64,000 bases of DNA from G963667425 sp963667425 [NCBI: bacterium] (GTDB taxonomy: Bacteria > UBP6 > UBA1177): positions 1,488,001 to 1,552,000 of the forward strand of contig OY763407.1 of NCBI GenBank assembly GCA_963667425.1, read 5' to 3'. The position numbers and the translations under genes were made by a program. The notes beneath the pieces were generated by a model. The model made no database searches. It was not told where the DNA came from and saw only the letters and a list, made by a program, of their open reading frames with translations. Below, in pieces: positions 16,826-26,267 of this stretch (its first letter is position 1; each line of letters begins with the position of its first letter).

Positions 16826-16870
16826 TTTCTGTATAGTTTTTAGGGGGCTATAGCAGTATGTAATTGAGTT

Positions 16871-19800
16871 TTGATAGGGTTAGGTAAAATATACAACGCT
16901 GATCACACCGTTGTCAGGAACTATGATATCATTATGACATCTTCCAAGTGTGCTGTTGTTTATGATATTGGCCCAAATGGATACTATAGTTATGTAACAT
17001 TTAATTTTGGTTTAACAGCAGGCGCAGATACAAGCAATATTACCACAGAAAGCCTAAAGAAAAATATATCATTTAAAATAAAAGAGAGGATCATTGTAAA
17101 TACGGATGATGAAGAGATAAATAAATTTGCATTCTATGCATTAGAGCCTGGTAAAATAAAAATGGCTGAAGGAATTCTTGATTATACCGATTACCATGCA
17201 ACCGATCTTTTCTATAAAGCAGTAAAGTATGATACTATGCCAAATTCCGGAGAAAAGCTTATTTCCATATCCTATCCTGACCGTACACCAGGAGCTTATA
17301 GAGCGCACCTTGCATTATTTGACTCAGGTAAAGCTTATTTTACAACTATTCAAAATTCAAATGGAGAAGAAATTCAGGAATTAAGAGTTGACTCCAACAC
17401 AGCACCAAATTCACCTGGAGCAGGAGTTTACAATTCGAATGGAAGACTAATAGGAATATATTATCAGTTCAATGATAACAAAGTTCTTCTTTTAAATGAT
17501 CTATGGGGTCATCTTTATAATAATTTCAGTGAAAAAGACTTGTACAGGAACATACCTTTTTACAACACTCTTTTCGATACAAGAGACGATGATTATGACT
17601 CTATAGCCAATTTCAGAGATTACTGTCCGGAAGATAAGGAAGAAAATGATGATGATATAATTAATAAAGACAAAGATGGTGACTTTATAGGAGATATATG
17701 TGATACATTTAATAGAGAAACCTCAAATAATCATGATGTCTTATATAGCAGCATTCCGAATTATGATACCGGTTTTATATCAAAAGATGATTTTGGTGAA
17801 AACAACAAATTGGATTATCACAGCAAAATTGACGGTATAGTTGATATTCTCGATAACTGCCCTTTTGATAATCAGAAGAGTTTCGTTCCTATAATTTTTT
17901 ATGAACGAAATCCATTCGGAACGAATCCTGACCAGCTGGATTCAAATGGAAACAAAGTAGGAGACGCATGCGATAAAGCATGGCAGCATATAGAAAAATA
18001 TGACGACAGATATGCAGATTGGGGATTTAACAAGGAAATGGTTGAAAAACTGAGTAAATATTCAGTTACATTTGCAAAAAATAAAGATTTTGAAGTAGGA
18101 GAAAATCGTTGTAGCGGAACACTTATATCAAGAGATCTGATCCTGACAGCCAGCCACTGTCTTACAAATGTAGATGTGGGAGCAGATCATGATTCAGCAA
18201 ATGTTTATGCTGTTTTTAACCATAAACTTAAAGCTGATGCCACATATCCGTTTACAAAAGATGAACTTGTAAAAAGATATTATTTTAAAATAGTTGAAGT
18301 TGTAGAACGCCGCAAAATAGAGAACAAAAATGAAGACTATGCAATAGTGCGAGTTCAGGAAGATCCTGCATTAGGTTTTCCCGGAGATCTTTTTGGAATT
18401 CCAGTTATAAATAAAAATAGTCCCGGAGCAGGCACTCCAGTTGGAATCATTCAATATCCAAGTCTTCAGGGAACAGACTATCTTCAGGTCTTTGATGCTA
18501 CTACAAGCACAGTCGGAGGTTATCCTTTTACATTAACAAGTGATGCCGCAGTCAGTAACAGTAATCCTAATAATATAGCTGTTTATGATAGCTCTTCAGG
18601 TGCAGGTTTTTTTGATAATGAAGGCGGACTTGTAGCAATACTTGTTTCTGCATCAAAGATTCAATCAGCTGCTATACATGGAATAACACTGCAGGATTTA
18701 ATAGATAAAGAAGAACCAGATGATCCTTATGAAAGAGAATATACATATTCAAAAACACTGGCATGGCTTGTAGCAGATGACGATGGCGATGGAATACCAA
18801 ACAATCGTGACAATTGTGTTACAAGCAGAAATCAGACAGATACAGATGTAGATGGAATCGGAGATGACTGTGACAAGTATCCGACAATAAACAGAGCAGA
18901 TTATGATGGAGATGGAATTTTAAATGATGAAGATAAATGCCCTAGGACAGCAAGTCAGAATAACGAAGACAGCGATGGAAACGGCATAGGGGACGTCTGT
19001 GATAACTGTCACCAAAGAAATCCTTCCGGGGATACAGATGAAGACGGATATAACAATATCTGCGATAACTGCTCAGAAATATATAATCCAAACCAGCAGG
19101 ATAGAGATAAAGACGGAATAGGAGATGCCTGCGATAACTGCCCGATAAATTATAATCCATTGCAGGAAGATGAAGATGGAGATGATATAGGAGATGTCTG
19201 TGACAACTGCCCCGGAGTAAAAAACCCGTTTGTTACAAACAACAGTGAAATAGTTGTAGATCCGCTGACAGGAGCAAGAATCAAGAAAGAAACATACAAA
19301 CATACAAGAATAAAACCATTCAAACTATCTTTTCCCCTATTTACACGCAGGACAAAGTCATTAACATTTGATTCTTCAAAAGTCTTTTTTAATAACGGCT
19401 GGGAATGGCAGCCGGTTCATGATCTGGATGGAATAGGAGATGCATGTGATAGTGATTACATTTACACAACATTCAACAACACACTTCCAACAGGGACTTT
19501 AGAAAAAACAGATAAAACAAAAATACACAACAAATACCTGAACCTTCAGATAACAGTAAATAAAGCACCTGAATTACAGAATAAAAACGCAAAAACAACA
19601 AACAGATACTGCTGGGTTGATGAAACTTTAGTAAAATCTTGGAATACAAAAGGCTACTGTACAGATTTTATGGGCACTTTAACACGGGATGAAAAAGCCA
19701 TAACAAAAGCAACAAACTTTGGCTACAGCCATGGTAACGATCCACATCCATTTAGAAGTAACAACTATGAATCATGGCATGAAATTTCATGGCAGAAAAC

Positions 19801-22027
19801 AGAAGGTGAAATAGATCCATCACTCTTTTCAATGCGTGATGAGAATGAAAACAACGATCTGACCCTTGAAACAGATAAAACAACAAAAATTGCATGGGAC
19901 TGGAGAAATGATTTTTTACGTGATACTAATGATCCTGCTATAATAAAAGCGTTAACAGGCCCTTTTACTTACACTTATCCAATAGATTTAAGCAAAAAAG
20001 CCCCAAAATTTTATTTTACACTATCAACAGGATTAAGAGGCGGTGCAACAAAGTATCTTGTAAATCAAAACACAGATCCTGTCAGCGGTGAAACAGGAGA
20101 TAAATATAATATCTGTGGAGACAGGCAGGCATGTGTAAATCCTGACTATTTTACATTAAGTGATAAATCAGCTGCAGCTGCAAGAACAGAAAGAATGTCA
20201 TATAAACCTGTTGTAATAAGCTATTATGAGCAGTATCTTCCAACAATTGCAGTTATTGATCAGGATTGGCTATGGGAATACGGTAAAGTTGATTTTACAT
20301 TTACATCAAAAGAAAATCTTAAAAACTATTACATAGATACAAAACCGCAGCTTATGGCAAACGGTGTCTCAGTTTCAGGAGATTTTCAAATAAACATATT
20401 AAAAGAAACTGAAACAGGCTGGAAAATTGAAAAAGGGGTAAAAGATGATTCTGTAAAAACTCTGTCACTCTCTGACAATGGCATATTAAGCTTTATAACA
20501 GCCAACACAGTTTCAGATGAAAGTGGTGAAAAATATTACTACACATTTGAAACAGGAAGCGGAAGTAATGTCACAGTAAAAGCGGCACTTGCAGTAAACC
20601 CTGACGGCACAATTTATGCAGCAGAAGATGATTTTAATCCATCAGCAATCTACCTTATGCCTGATTCTTTAATAGTTATTCAAAACAGCAGCATCTATCT
20701 CTATCAGGAAGGAGTGGAAGATGAAAGTTATATAGACCAGCTTGGAACAGATGTCCTGCTGGTTCCTGAAAAAATAGGAGAAATATCAGATAACTTCATA
20801 CCAACCGGATTTGTAACAGCAGAAAATTCGCTCTATATAGCAGGAACAGAGGATAGAACATTTAAACTTATAAAAATAACAGACTCAGATGGAGAAATAT
20901 TAACAGAAGAAATAAATTCATCAATAGACAGGAGAGAAAAAGTATCACTCTATTCAGATGGAACAGCCATATATATAGCTGGAGGCTATGAAGATTCAGG
21001 AGAAAGGATATATCTCTATTCAGATCTATGGAAATACACAGAAGAAGCTGGATTCAGCAAACTTTCAGATGACATTGGAATTTATGGCAAACTCTTTATA
21101 ACAAAAGAAGGGGAAACATTAAAAATAGTAAATGAAGTGCCGAAAGGAAACAAAACAGCAGAAGCCGATTTTAACCTTACAACAGGAGAAACAACAATAA
21201 AAGAAGTTGAACTTGAAGGGATAAAACCTGTTAAATACCTTCCATGTATATATGAAATGGAGAGTTCCATCTTCCCCGGAATAGCGGCAGATGGAGAATG
21301 TGAAGCAGTAACAGACTATAACTATGACACAGATACCTTCTTTGACTATAAAGAGACAATAGCCGGAAAAGATAACAATCTCTATGTCGGAGGACTTACA
21401 GGAATAAGACACATGAAAATAAAAGCAAACGGCAAACTGGATAGAAAAGATCTCACACTTGCCGGAACCACATATAACCTTGCAGTAAAAGACAGCACGC
21501 TCTATTCAGCCAATGGAGGAAAAATAAAAATATATAAAATAGATGCAAACGGCTCAATATCTTTAAAGAAAAAGCTGAGCAGCGACAGCTGTAAAAATTT
21601 AAGAATTTACGGAAACTACCTCATAACAGCTGAAAATGAGAAAATAAATATATACAGCCTTACAGATCAGTTAAACCCGCAAAAGATAAAAACCATAAAC
21701 ACAGGAAAAAAAGTAATTGATATAGAAGTTAAAAACGGTAAAATTTTAAGCTATGAAGAAAAAACAAAGTGGTTTAAAACTAGAGGCTATATAAATCTTT
21801 ACAACATGGAAACAAAAACAAAAGAATATGAGACAGAACAGAAATGTAACGATGCGGAACTTAACAGATGGAATGAGACCTTTTACATAGGATGCAAAAA
21901 TGGACAGTTTAAATTTGATAGTGACCTGAAAAACATAAATGGAGAGAAAAATTATGTTAGAGAAGGATATGTTTACAACAGCATACTCTATCAGATTTTT
22001 GCAGGCAGACTGCACATGTCAAAATAA
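16871..22027 (+). CDS. 3' portion of secreted tandem trypsin-TSP3-propeller protein
   Basis: The 1,718-codon frame lacks its signal peptide, which lies before the IS element at 15295. In order: the rest of a first trypsin-like domain without a recognisable catalytic His (TSSKC where TASHC is expected) and with SPGAG in place of GDSGG; TSP3-type calcium repeats (about residues 245-275 and 320-365); a second S1 domain with His in TASHC (about 427), Asp in NEDYAIV (about 490) and Ser in SSSGAGFF (about 575); a long TSP3 block (about 635-787, repeated DxDxDGxGDxCDNC); and a C-terminal region of repeated beta blades resembling LVIVD/Kelch propellers (about 1,230-1,700). The TTG start at 16871 has no ribosome site, so expression after insertion is doubtful. 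The body shows no further decay, which suggests a recent insertion. Confidence 0.75.
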   Translation: MIGLGKIYNADHTVVRNYDIIMTSSKCAVVYDIGPNGYYSYVTFNFGLTAGADTSNITTESLKKNISFKIKERIIVNTDDEEINKFAFYALEPGKIKMAEGILDYTDYHATDLFYKAVKYDTMPNSGEKLISISYPDRTPGAYRAHLALFDSGKAYFTTIQNSNGEEIQELRVDSNTAPNSPGAGVYNSNGRLIGIYYQFNDNKVLLLNDLWGHLYNNFSEKDLYRNIPFYNTLFDTRDDDYDSIANFRDYCPEDKEENDDDIINKDKDGDFIGDICDTFNRETSNNHDVLYSSIPNYDTGFISKDDFGENNKLDYHSKIDGIVDILDNCPFDNQKSFVPIIFYERNPFGTNPDQLDSNGNKVGDACDKAWQHIEKYDDRYADWGFNKEMVEKLSKYSVTFAKNKDFEVGENRCSGTLISRDLILTASHCLTNVDVGADHDSANVYAVFNHKLKADATYPFTKDELVKRYYFKIVEVVERRKIENKNEDYAIVRVQEDPALGFPGDLFGIPVINKNSPGAGTPVGIIQYPSLQGTDYLQVFDATTSTVGGYPFTLTSDAAVSNSNPNNIAVYDSSSGAGFFDNEGGLVAILVSASKIQSAAIHGITLQDLIDKEEPDDPYEREYTYSKTLAWLVADDDGDGIPNNRDNCVTSRNQTDTDVDGIGDDCDKYPTINRADYDGDGILNDEDKCPRTASQNNEDSDGNGIGDVCDNCHQRNPSGDTDEDGYNNICDNCSEIYNPNQQDRDKDGIGDACDNCPINYNPLQEDEDGDDIGDVCDNCPGVKNPFVTNNSEIVVDPLTGARIKKETYKHTRIKPFKLSFPLFTRRTKSLTFDSSKVFFNNGWEWQPVHDLDGIGDACDSDYIYTTFNNTLPTGTLEKTDKTKIHNKYLNLQITVNKAPELQNKNAKTTNRYCWVDETLVKSWNTKGYCTDFMGTLTRDEKAITKATNFGYSHGNDPHPFRSNNYESWHEISWQKTEGEIDPSLFSMRDENENNDLTLETDKTTKIAWDWRNDFLRDTNDPAIIKALTGPFTYTYPIDLSKKAPKFYFTLSTGLRGGATKYLVNQNTDPVSGETGDKYNICGDRQACVNPDYFTLSDKSAAAARTERMSYKPVVISYYEQYLPTIAVIDQDWLWEYGKVDFTFTSKENLKNYYIDTKPQLMANGVSVSGDFQINILKETETGWKIEKGVKDDSVKTLSLSDNGILSFITANTVSDESGEKYYYTFETGSGSNVTVKAALAVNPDGTIYAAEDDFNPSAIYLMPDSLIVIQNSSIYLYQEGVEDESYIDQLGTDVLLVPEKIGEISDNFIPTGFVTAENSLYIAGTEDRTFKLIKITDSDGEILTEEINSSIDRREKVSLYSDGTAIYIAGGYEDSGERIYLYSDLWKYTEEAGFSKLSDDIGIYGKLFITKEGETLKIVNEVPKGNKTAEADFNLTTGETTIKEVELEGIKPVKYLPCIYEMESSIFPGIAADGECEAVTDYNYDTDTFFDYKETIAGKDNNLYVGGLTGIRHMKIKANGKLDRKDLTLAGTTYNLAVKDSTLYSANGGKIKIYKIDANGSISLKKKLSSDSCKNLRIYGNYLITAENEKINIYSLTDQLNPQKIKTINTGKKVIDIEVKNGKILSYEEKTKWFKTRGYINLYNMETKTKEYETEQKCNDAELNRWNETFYIGCKNGQFKFDSDLKNINGEKNYVREGYVYNSILYQIFAGRLHMSK

Positions 22028-22040
22028 TTAATTTATTGTA

Positions 22041-22062
22041 ACGACGCTCCTATGAGCGTCGT
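22041..22062 (+). terminator. perfect stem-loop after the protease gene
   Basis: ACGACGCTC and GAGCGTCGT form a 9-bp perfect stem with a 4-base loop, 13 bp after the stop and just before the ribosome site of the next gene. The T tract is poor, so it may be a weak terminator or an mRNA-processing or translation-control hairpin. Confidence 0.5.
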
Positions 22063-22075
22063 TTATGAGGCAGCG

Positions 22076-23617
22076 ATGAAAAGAATAATTTTTTTAATGT
22101 TATTAGTTTTTTCAATAACAGGGTGTAAAGATTCCGGCTCAGAAAAAACAGACACTGATATAAACTCAGATGCTGACATAATAGAAACAGAAGAAGAGGA
22201 ACCTGATGAAACTTACATTGATGAAGATGCAGATGAACTAGTTGATGATGAAAACTACTGCCCTGAATTAAGCAAGGCAGATTTTCCATATTATAACAAG
22301 GACGGTAACTACACATTCTGCAGGAAATGCGACACCCCCACAGAAAAAGATCCCCAGTGCATGGCAAATCTTTGGGAACAATCTGAAAAAAAACTTTTAA
22401 GATGGGCTCCTAAATATACCTGCTCACCACTTCCATGTGTTATGGATAATCTAAAACCTATGACAAAAGAAGAATGTGATGCTTATTTTACAACTGTATC
22501 TGTACCCATGCATAAATGCGACCTTATGGTAGATCCGGCAGGATACACTTGTGATGCAACCCATGGAGGCATACAGCACTGGAATATGAGTAACGGTAAA
22601 ATAGGATTCAGAGCTGCGCCTTTTTCATCAGGCTGCTCAATAGAAAACTGCCCATCTTTAAATAAACTTACCGAATATGATATAAAAACGCAGAAGTATA
22701 AGTTCATAATACCATTATCAGATGAAATGCTTTCTTATAAAAATGGCAATGCCATTGTTTTAAGCGGCGATTACAGAACTTTTGATAAGTATATGAATAC
22801 TGGATACCTAACCTATGTTTCCAGTGAAGGAGACAGGCAGGTTGTGCTAAATCAGCAGGTAAACCAGATACTTTATGATCCTGAAATTAATGAAAACTGG
22901 GCAGCAGTAAACTGGAATGCCAATAAAAAAGGGCTTTTTTATGCAAAAATAGGAGAGTGGGACTGGCATCCACTTTATAGTGATGCAGATGAACAGGGAG
23001 GTTATTATCCATCACTTGCAGATAACTATCTTGCGGCAGTTGATTACAATGTAAATGCTTACATCTGCGATCTATCAACGTCTCCAAAGTATTTTTCAAC
23101 CGATTGCTATCAGCTGAACAGAGAAAAAAATGAAACAGGAAATGATCCGGTTTTTGATAGTGAAGACAGCAATAGAATGGTTTTTTACTCAACAAAAGGG
23201 ACAGTAAAAAAGATAAAACTTGCAACAAACATAAATGGAGTGTGGAAACAGAGTGATCTTATAACCGAATTTACAGAAGAATTTGCAGACGGCTATTCAC
23301 TTGTGCCGTATACATTTAAAGGGAATCTGTTAATGTATAATGAAGTAAAAGGAATGTATGTTGCAAGGCCATGTTTTTACAGACTGGATACAAAAGAAAA
23401 AATATGTATGAAAGGAATGGTTCATCCAGCTACAGGCAAAACAGTATATCCCTATGGATTTGGAGAATTTGAAGATAAATATTATCTATATCAGAAACTT
23501 GCCAGCACACCATTAATACTCCGTGATCTTGAATGCTACTGCAAAGAAGAGGGAATCTGCCCGTTAAGTGATGAAAGTGAAACAGATGACAGTGACGCTG
23601 TTAATGATGAGCAGTAA
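22076..23617 (+). CDS. lipoprotein with acidic linker and Cys-rich N-terminal part
   Basis: The start is placed at ATG 22076 (MKRIIFLMLLVFSITGC, lipobox ITGC) with GAGG upstream; earlier in-frame ATG and GTG codons fall in the hairpin. An Asp/Glu-rich linker (about residues 20-62) leads to a region with many cysteines (CRKCDTP, CSPLPCVMD, CDLMVDPAGYTC, CSIENCPS), probably disulfide-bonded. The remainder has repeated YLTYVSSEGDRQVVL, GLFYAKIGEWDWHP and FKGNLLMYNEVKG type blades that suggest a beta-propeller. Family not recognised. It ends with a short acidic tail (ESETDDSDAVNDEQ). Expected to be lipid-anchored and surface- or periplasm-facing. Confidence 0.8.
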   Translation: MKRIIFLMLLVFSITGCKDSGSEKTDTDINSDADIIETEEEEPDETYIDEDADELVDDENYCPELSKADFPYYNKDGNYTFCRKCDTPTEKDPQCMANLWEQSEKKLLRWAPKYTCSPLPCVMDNLKPMTKEECDAYFTTVSVPMHKCDLMVDPAGYTCDATHGGIQHWNMSNGKIGFRAAPFSSGCSIENCPSLNKLTEYDIKTQKYKFIIPLSDEMLSYKNGNAIVLSGDYRTFDKYMNTGYLTYVSSEGDRQVVLNQQVNQILYDPEINENWAAVNWNANKKGLFYAKIGEWDWHPLYSDADEQGGYYPSLADNYLAAVDYNVNAYICDLSTSPKYFSTDCYQLNREKNETGNDPVFDSEDSNRMVFYSTKGTVKKIKLATNINGVWKQSDLITEFTEEFADGYSLVPYTFKGNLLMYNEVKGMYVARPCFYRLDTKEKICMKGMVHPATGKTVYPYGFGEFEDKYYLYQKLASTPLILRDLECYCKEEGICPLSDESETDDSDAVNDEQ

Positions 23618-23670
23618 AAATATTTAATATTTAAAGCAATAAAAACCTTTTTTCAGATATATTCCTAAGA

Positions 23671-23698
23671 TTGACAGAATTTCAAAAAGAGTTATCAT
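23671..23698 (+). promoter_or_regulatory. promoter of the first TSP3-VWA lipoprotein
   Basis: TTGACA (23671-23676) and TATCAT (23693-23698) are 16 bp apart, about 41 bp upstream of the ATG at 23740. Its overlap with the first in-frame start codons argues for the later start. Confidence 0.55.
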
Positions 23699-23739
23699 TA
23701 CAATTGATTTTAAAGGTTAAATCAGCTAAAGGGGTGGCT

Positions 23740-25731
23740 ATGTTTAAATTTATAATTTTTTCTCTTGCAGCATTGTTCATTTTTGGATGTGCTTCAAGTG
23801 AATCAGAATCAGGATGCACAACAAAAGAGGATTGTGCTGAAGGTTATTATTGTTCTGAAAATGGCGCCTGTCTGGCAGAAGTGCCTGATACTGTTGAAGT
23901 AGATACAGATGAAGATTCAGATCCTGTAACTTCATGGGATAATCAGGATGATGACGGAGACGGAATCAGAAACGGGCTTGAAGGAAGGGAAGATTTTGAT
24001 GGAGATGGAATTCCCAATTATCTTGATACAGACTCTGATGGTGACGGAATTTTAGATTCTCAGGAACTTGGAAGAGATAGTGAAAATCCTGAAGATATTG
24101 ATCAGGATGGAGCACCTAATTTTCTTGATCTTGACTCTGACGGTGACGGATTAAGCGACAAATATGAAAGAGGCAATGGTGCCAATCCCAGAGATTCTGA
24201 TGGTGACGGTGTTGTTGACTACAGAGACACTGATGATGATGATGATGAAATTCCTACCATAAGAGAAGTCGGTGCAGATGCTAACGATCCGAGAGACAGC
24301 GATCACGACGGAACTCCTGACTATCTTGACAGCGATTCAGATGGTGACGGAGTAAAAGACAGATATGAAATGGTTACTGACAGTGATGGCGACGGTATTC
24401 CAAATTATCTTGATACAGATTCAGATAATGATTCAATTCCTGACGGTGAAGAAGCTGGAAATGGAGAAACTCCTGTAGATAGCGATGGCGATCTTGTTCC
24501 TGATTTTCTTGATACCGATTCAGATAACGACGGTCTTCTTGATAAAAGAGAAAAGGAACTCGGCACAAATCCTACACTGTCCGATACTGATGATGATGGT
24601 TTTGATGACAACACAGAAGTTGCCGCCGGTAGTAATCCTATAGTTAGCGATGCAGACTGGTGGGATGGAAAATATTATGTCATTCTCCCTTATAATAATA
24701 CAGACCACGAGATCAGAGAGCTTGATTTCAGTACTGATATTACAAAAGCCGACATTCTTTTTATGGTAGACCTTTCAGGTTCAATGGATGGAGAAATATC
24801 AAATCTTAAATCAGGTATCAGCAATACGCTTATAGATTCGATAAAAAACAAAATTCCTGATGCAGGTTTCGGCATTAATACATTTGATGACTATGCAGAT
24901 CATGGCGATAAAGGAACACGAATCAATCAGTATATTACCACTAATGAATCAACAATAAAATCAGCTGTCAATACAATAAATACAAATAATGGCGCTTGGG
25001 AACCTCATATAAATGCGCTTTACTATTCTGCAAAAAATGAATCACATGGAACAGCCGGAGTTGTTGATTGCTCACTTTATGAAGGAAGCATTGGAGGCGC
25101 ATGTTTCAGAGATGGAGCACTTCCGATTTTTATTATGATGACAGATGAATCTTTCGTAAATAATTATAATCAGGTAACAATACAGCAGGCATATGATGCA
25201 ATGAATCAAATAAATGCAAAATTTATAGGCATAAACTCTGGAACAGATTCAACACTTACATCCAATCTTAAAGCTGTTTCAACTAATACAGGCTCTGTCG
25301 ATGCATCAAATAATCCTTTCTTTTATACTATAAGTTCCAATGGTTCAGGTCTTTCAACCCAGATCGCTGATGGTGTTTCATATCTTGCAAGCAACGTTCC
25401 TCTTGATGTTTTAACAACAAAGGAATCTATTGTAAATGCACAGAATATTGATGTAACTCAGTTTATCAAGGCTGTAAAACCAAATAAAAGAACTCTTACA
25501 GATACATCTGTTGTAACATGTTCATCCGACTGCTCCGAAACAACATTCTTCAGCGTAAAACCTGGTACGACCGTAACTTTCGACATTGACTTCTATAATG
25601 ACTTTTTTGAACCTACAACAACGGAAACAACAGCTTTCAGAGCAAAAATAAATGTTTTCGGTGAAGGTTCAATTCTTGATGTAAGAGAAGTTTATATCAT
25701 TGTTCCCGGAAAAGATTCAAATATTCAGTAA
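23740..25731 (+). CDS. TSP3 and von Willebrand A domain lipoprotein (copy 1)
   Basis: The start is the ATG at 23740 (MFKFIIFSLAALFIFGC, lipobox IFGC) after GGGG. A small Cys motif (CTTKEDCAEGYYCSENGAC) sits just behind the lipid anchor. Then about 220 residues of TSP3-like calcium repeats (DxDxDGxPDxxDxDSDxDG). A VWA domain follows (about residues 340-550) with MIDAS DLSGS, a conserved IGGACFRDGALP segment and MTDES. The C-terminal domain is beta-rich. Such proteins usually bind ligands or matrix in a calcium- and metal-dependent way. A homologue with the same order lies at 48703-50673. Surface location is inferred from the anchor and domain order. Confidence 0.88.
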   Translation: MFKFIIFSLAALFIFGCASSESESGCTTKEDCAEGYYCSENGACLAEVPDTVEVDTDEDSDPVTSWDNQDDDGDGIRNGLEGREDFDGDGIPNYLDTDSDGDGILDSQELGRDSENPEDIDQDGAPNFLDLDSDGDGLSDKYERGNGANPRDSDGDGVVDYRDTDDDDDEIPTIREVGADANDPRDSDHDGTPDYLDSDSDGDGVKDRYEMVTDSDGDGIPNYLDTDSDNDSIPDGEEAGNGETPVDSDGDLVPDFLDTDSDNDGLLDKREKELGTNPTLSDTDDDGFDDNTEVAAGSNPIVSDADWWDGKYYVILPYNNTDHEIRELDFSTDITKADILFMVDLSGSMDGEISNLKSGISNTLIDSIKNKIPDAGFGINTFDDYADHGDKGTRINQYITTNESTIKSAVNTINTNNGAWEPHINALYYSAKNESHGTAGVVDCSLYEGSIGGACFRDGALPIFIMMTDESFVNNYNQVTIQQAYDAMNQINAKFIGINSGTDSTLTSNLKAVSTNTGSVDASNNPFFYTISSNGSGLSTQIADGVSYLASNVPLDVLTTKESIVNAQNIDVTQFIKAVKPNKRTLTDTSVVTCSSDCSETTFFSVKPGTTVTFDIDFYNDFFEPTTTETTAFRAKINVFGEGSILDVREVYIIVPGKDSNIQ

Positions 25732-25740
25732 TTTTTAAAT

Positions 25741-26250
25741 TTATTCAAAAGGCGGATTAAAAAACGCTGTAAACGACAATCCAGTATGCATGAAAAGATC
25801 AGTATAATCATCAAGATAACCTACTGCATAATAAACGCCTGCAGCAAATGACCTGCCTAAATAGAATTCACATCCGACATCAACACTCATTCCAAGCTTT
25901 ACTTTCCAGTCATAAAGTTTGACAAGACCAAGTTTACCACCACCCCAGAAACCGAGAGTTTCATTTGAAATGATGTAATATTTAACTCCGCCTGAAATAT
26001 TTGTCTCATCATCAAAATCAGTCGAAAAAGCCGCACGTACAACCAGTTTGTTGTCAAGAAAATATTCGAATTCAAAGACTGAAGGGAAAGTTGAAACAAA
26101 ACCGTTTCCTCCGTTCAAAACAAATGTTGTATCATCTGCAACATCTGAAAAATAGAGTACAGGTCTCTGGACTGATATGGCAGCAGTGCTTCCCAAAAGA
26201 GTTGCAGCGGTCATAAAAAAAAATAAAAACAGAGCAATCTTTCCCTTCAT
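25741..26250 (-). CDS. small outer-membrane-like protein, 169 aa
   Basis: A signal peptide (about residues 1-24, MKGKIALFLFFFMTAATLLG) precedes short amphipathic beta-like strands (FEFEYFLDNKLVVRAAFS, GCEFYLGRSFAAGVYYAVG) and an aromatic-rich end, a pattern of small outer-membrane barrels. Family unknown. It follows the citF-like gene by 17 bp on the same strand and may share its transcript; a functional link is not evident. TAGGAG precedes the ATG. Confidence 0.7.
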   Translation of the reverse strand: MKGKIALFLFFFMTAATLLGSTAAISVQRPVLYFSDVADDTTFVLNGGNGFVSTFPSVFEFEYFLDNKLVVRAAFSTDFDDETNISGGVKYYIISNETLGFWGGGKLGLVKLYDWKVKLGMSVDVGCEFYLGRSFAAGVYYAVGYLDDYTDLFMHTGLSFTAFFNPPFE

Positions 26251-26267
26251 AATTAATTTCTCCTAAA

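Larger units (their letters stand above)
15539..16855 (+). mobile_element. IS3-family insertion sequence, 1,317 bp
   Basis: The element starts TG and ends CA as IS3 members do. Its terminal inverted repeats are TGTTCTAGCCCC at left (15539-15550) and TGCTATAGCCCC read inward at right (16844-16855), 10 of 12 matching, with weaker similarity further in. It is flanked by a 4-bp direct repeat GTAT (15535-15538 and 16856-16859). It carries orfA and orfB in overlapping frames with an A9 slippery run. Both frames are intact, so it may still be active. It interrupts the secreted protease gene. Confidence 0.88.

Noticed and set aside
23950-24660. Short-period repeats in DNA that might suggest CRISPR or a minisatellite
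   Set aside because: They encode in-frame Asp-rich TSP3 calcium repeats and lack conserved repeat-spacer structure.
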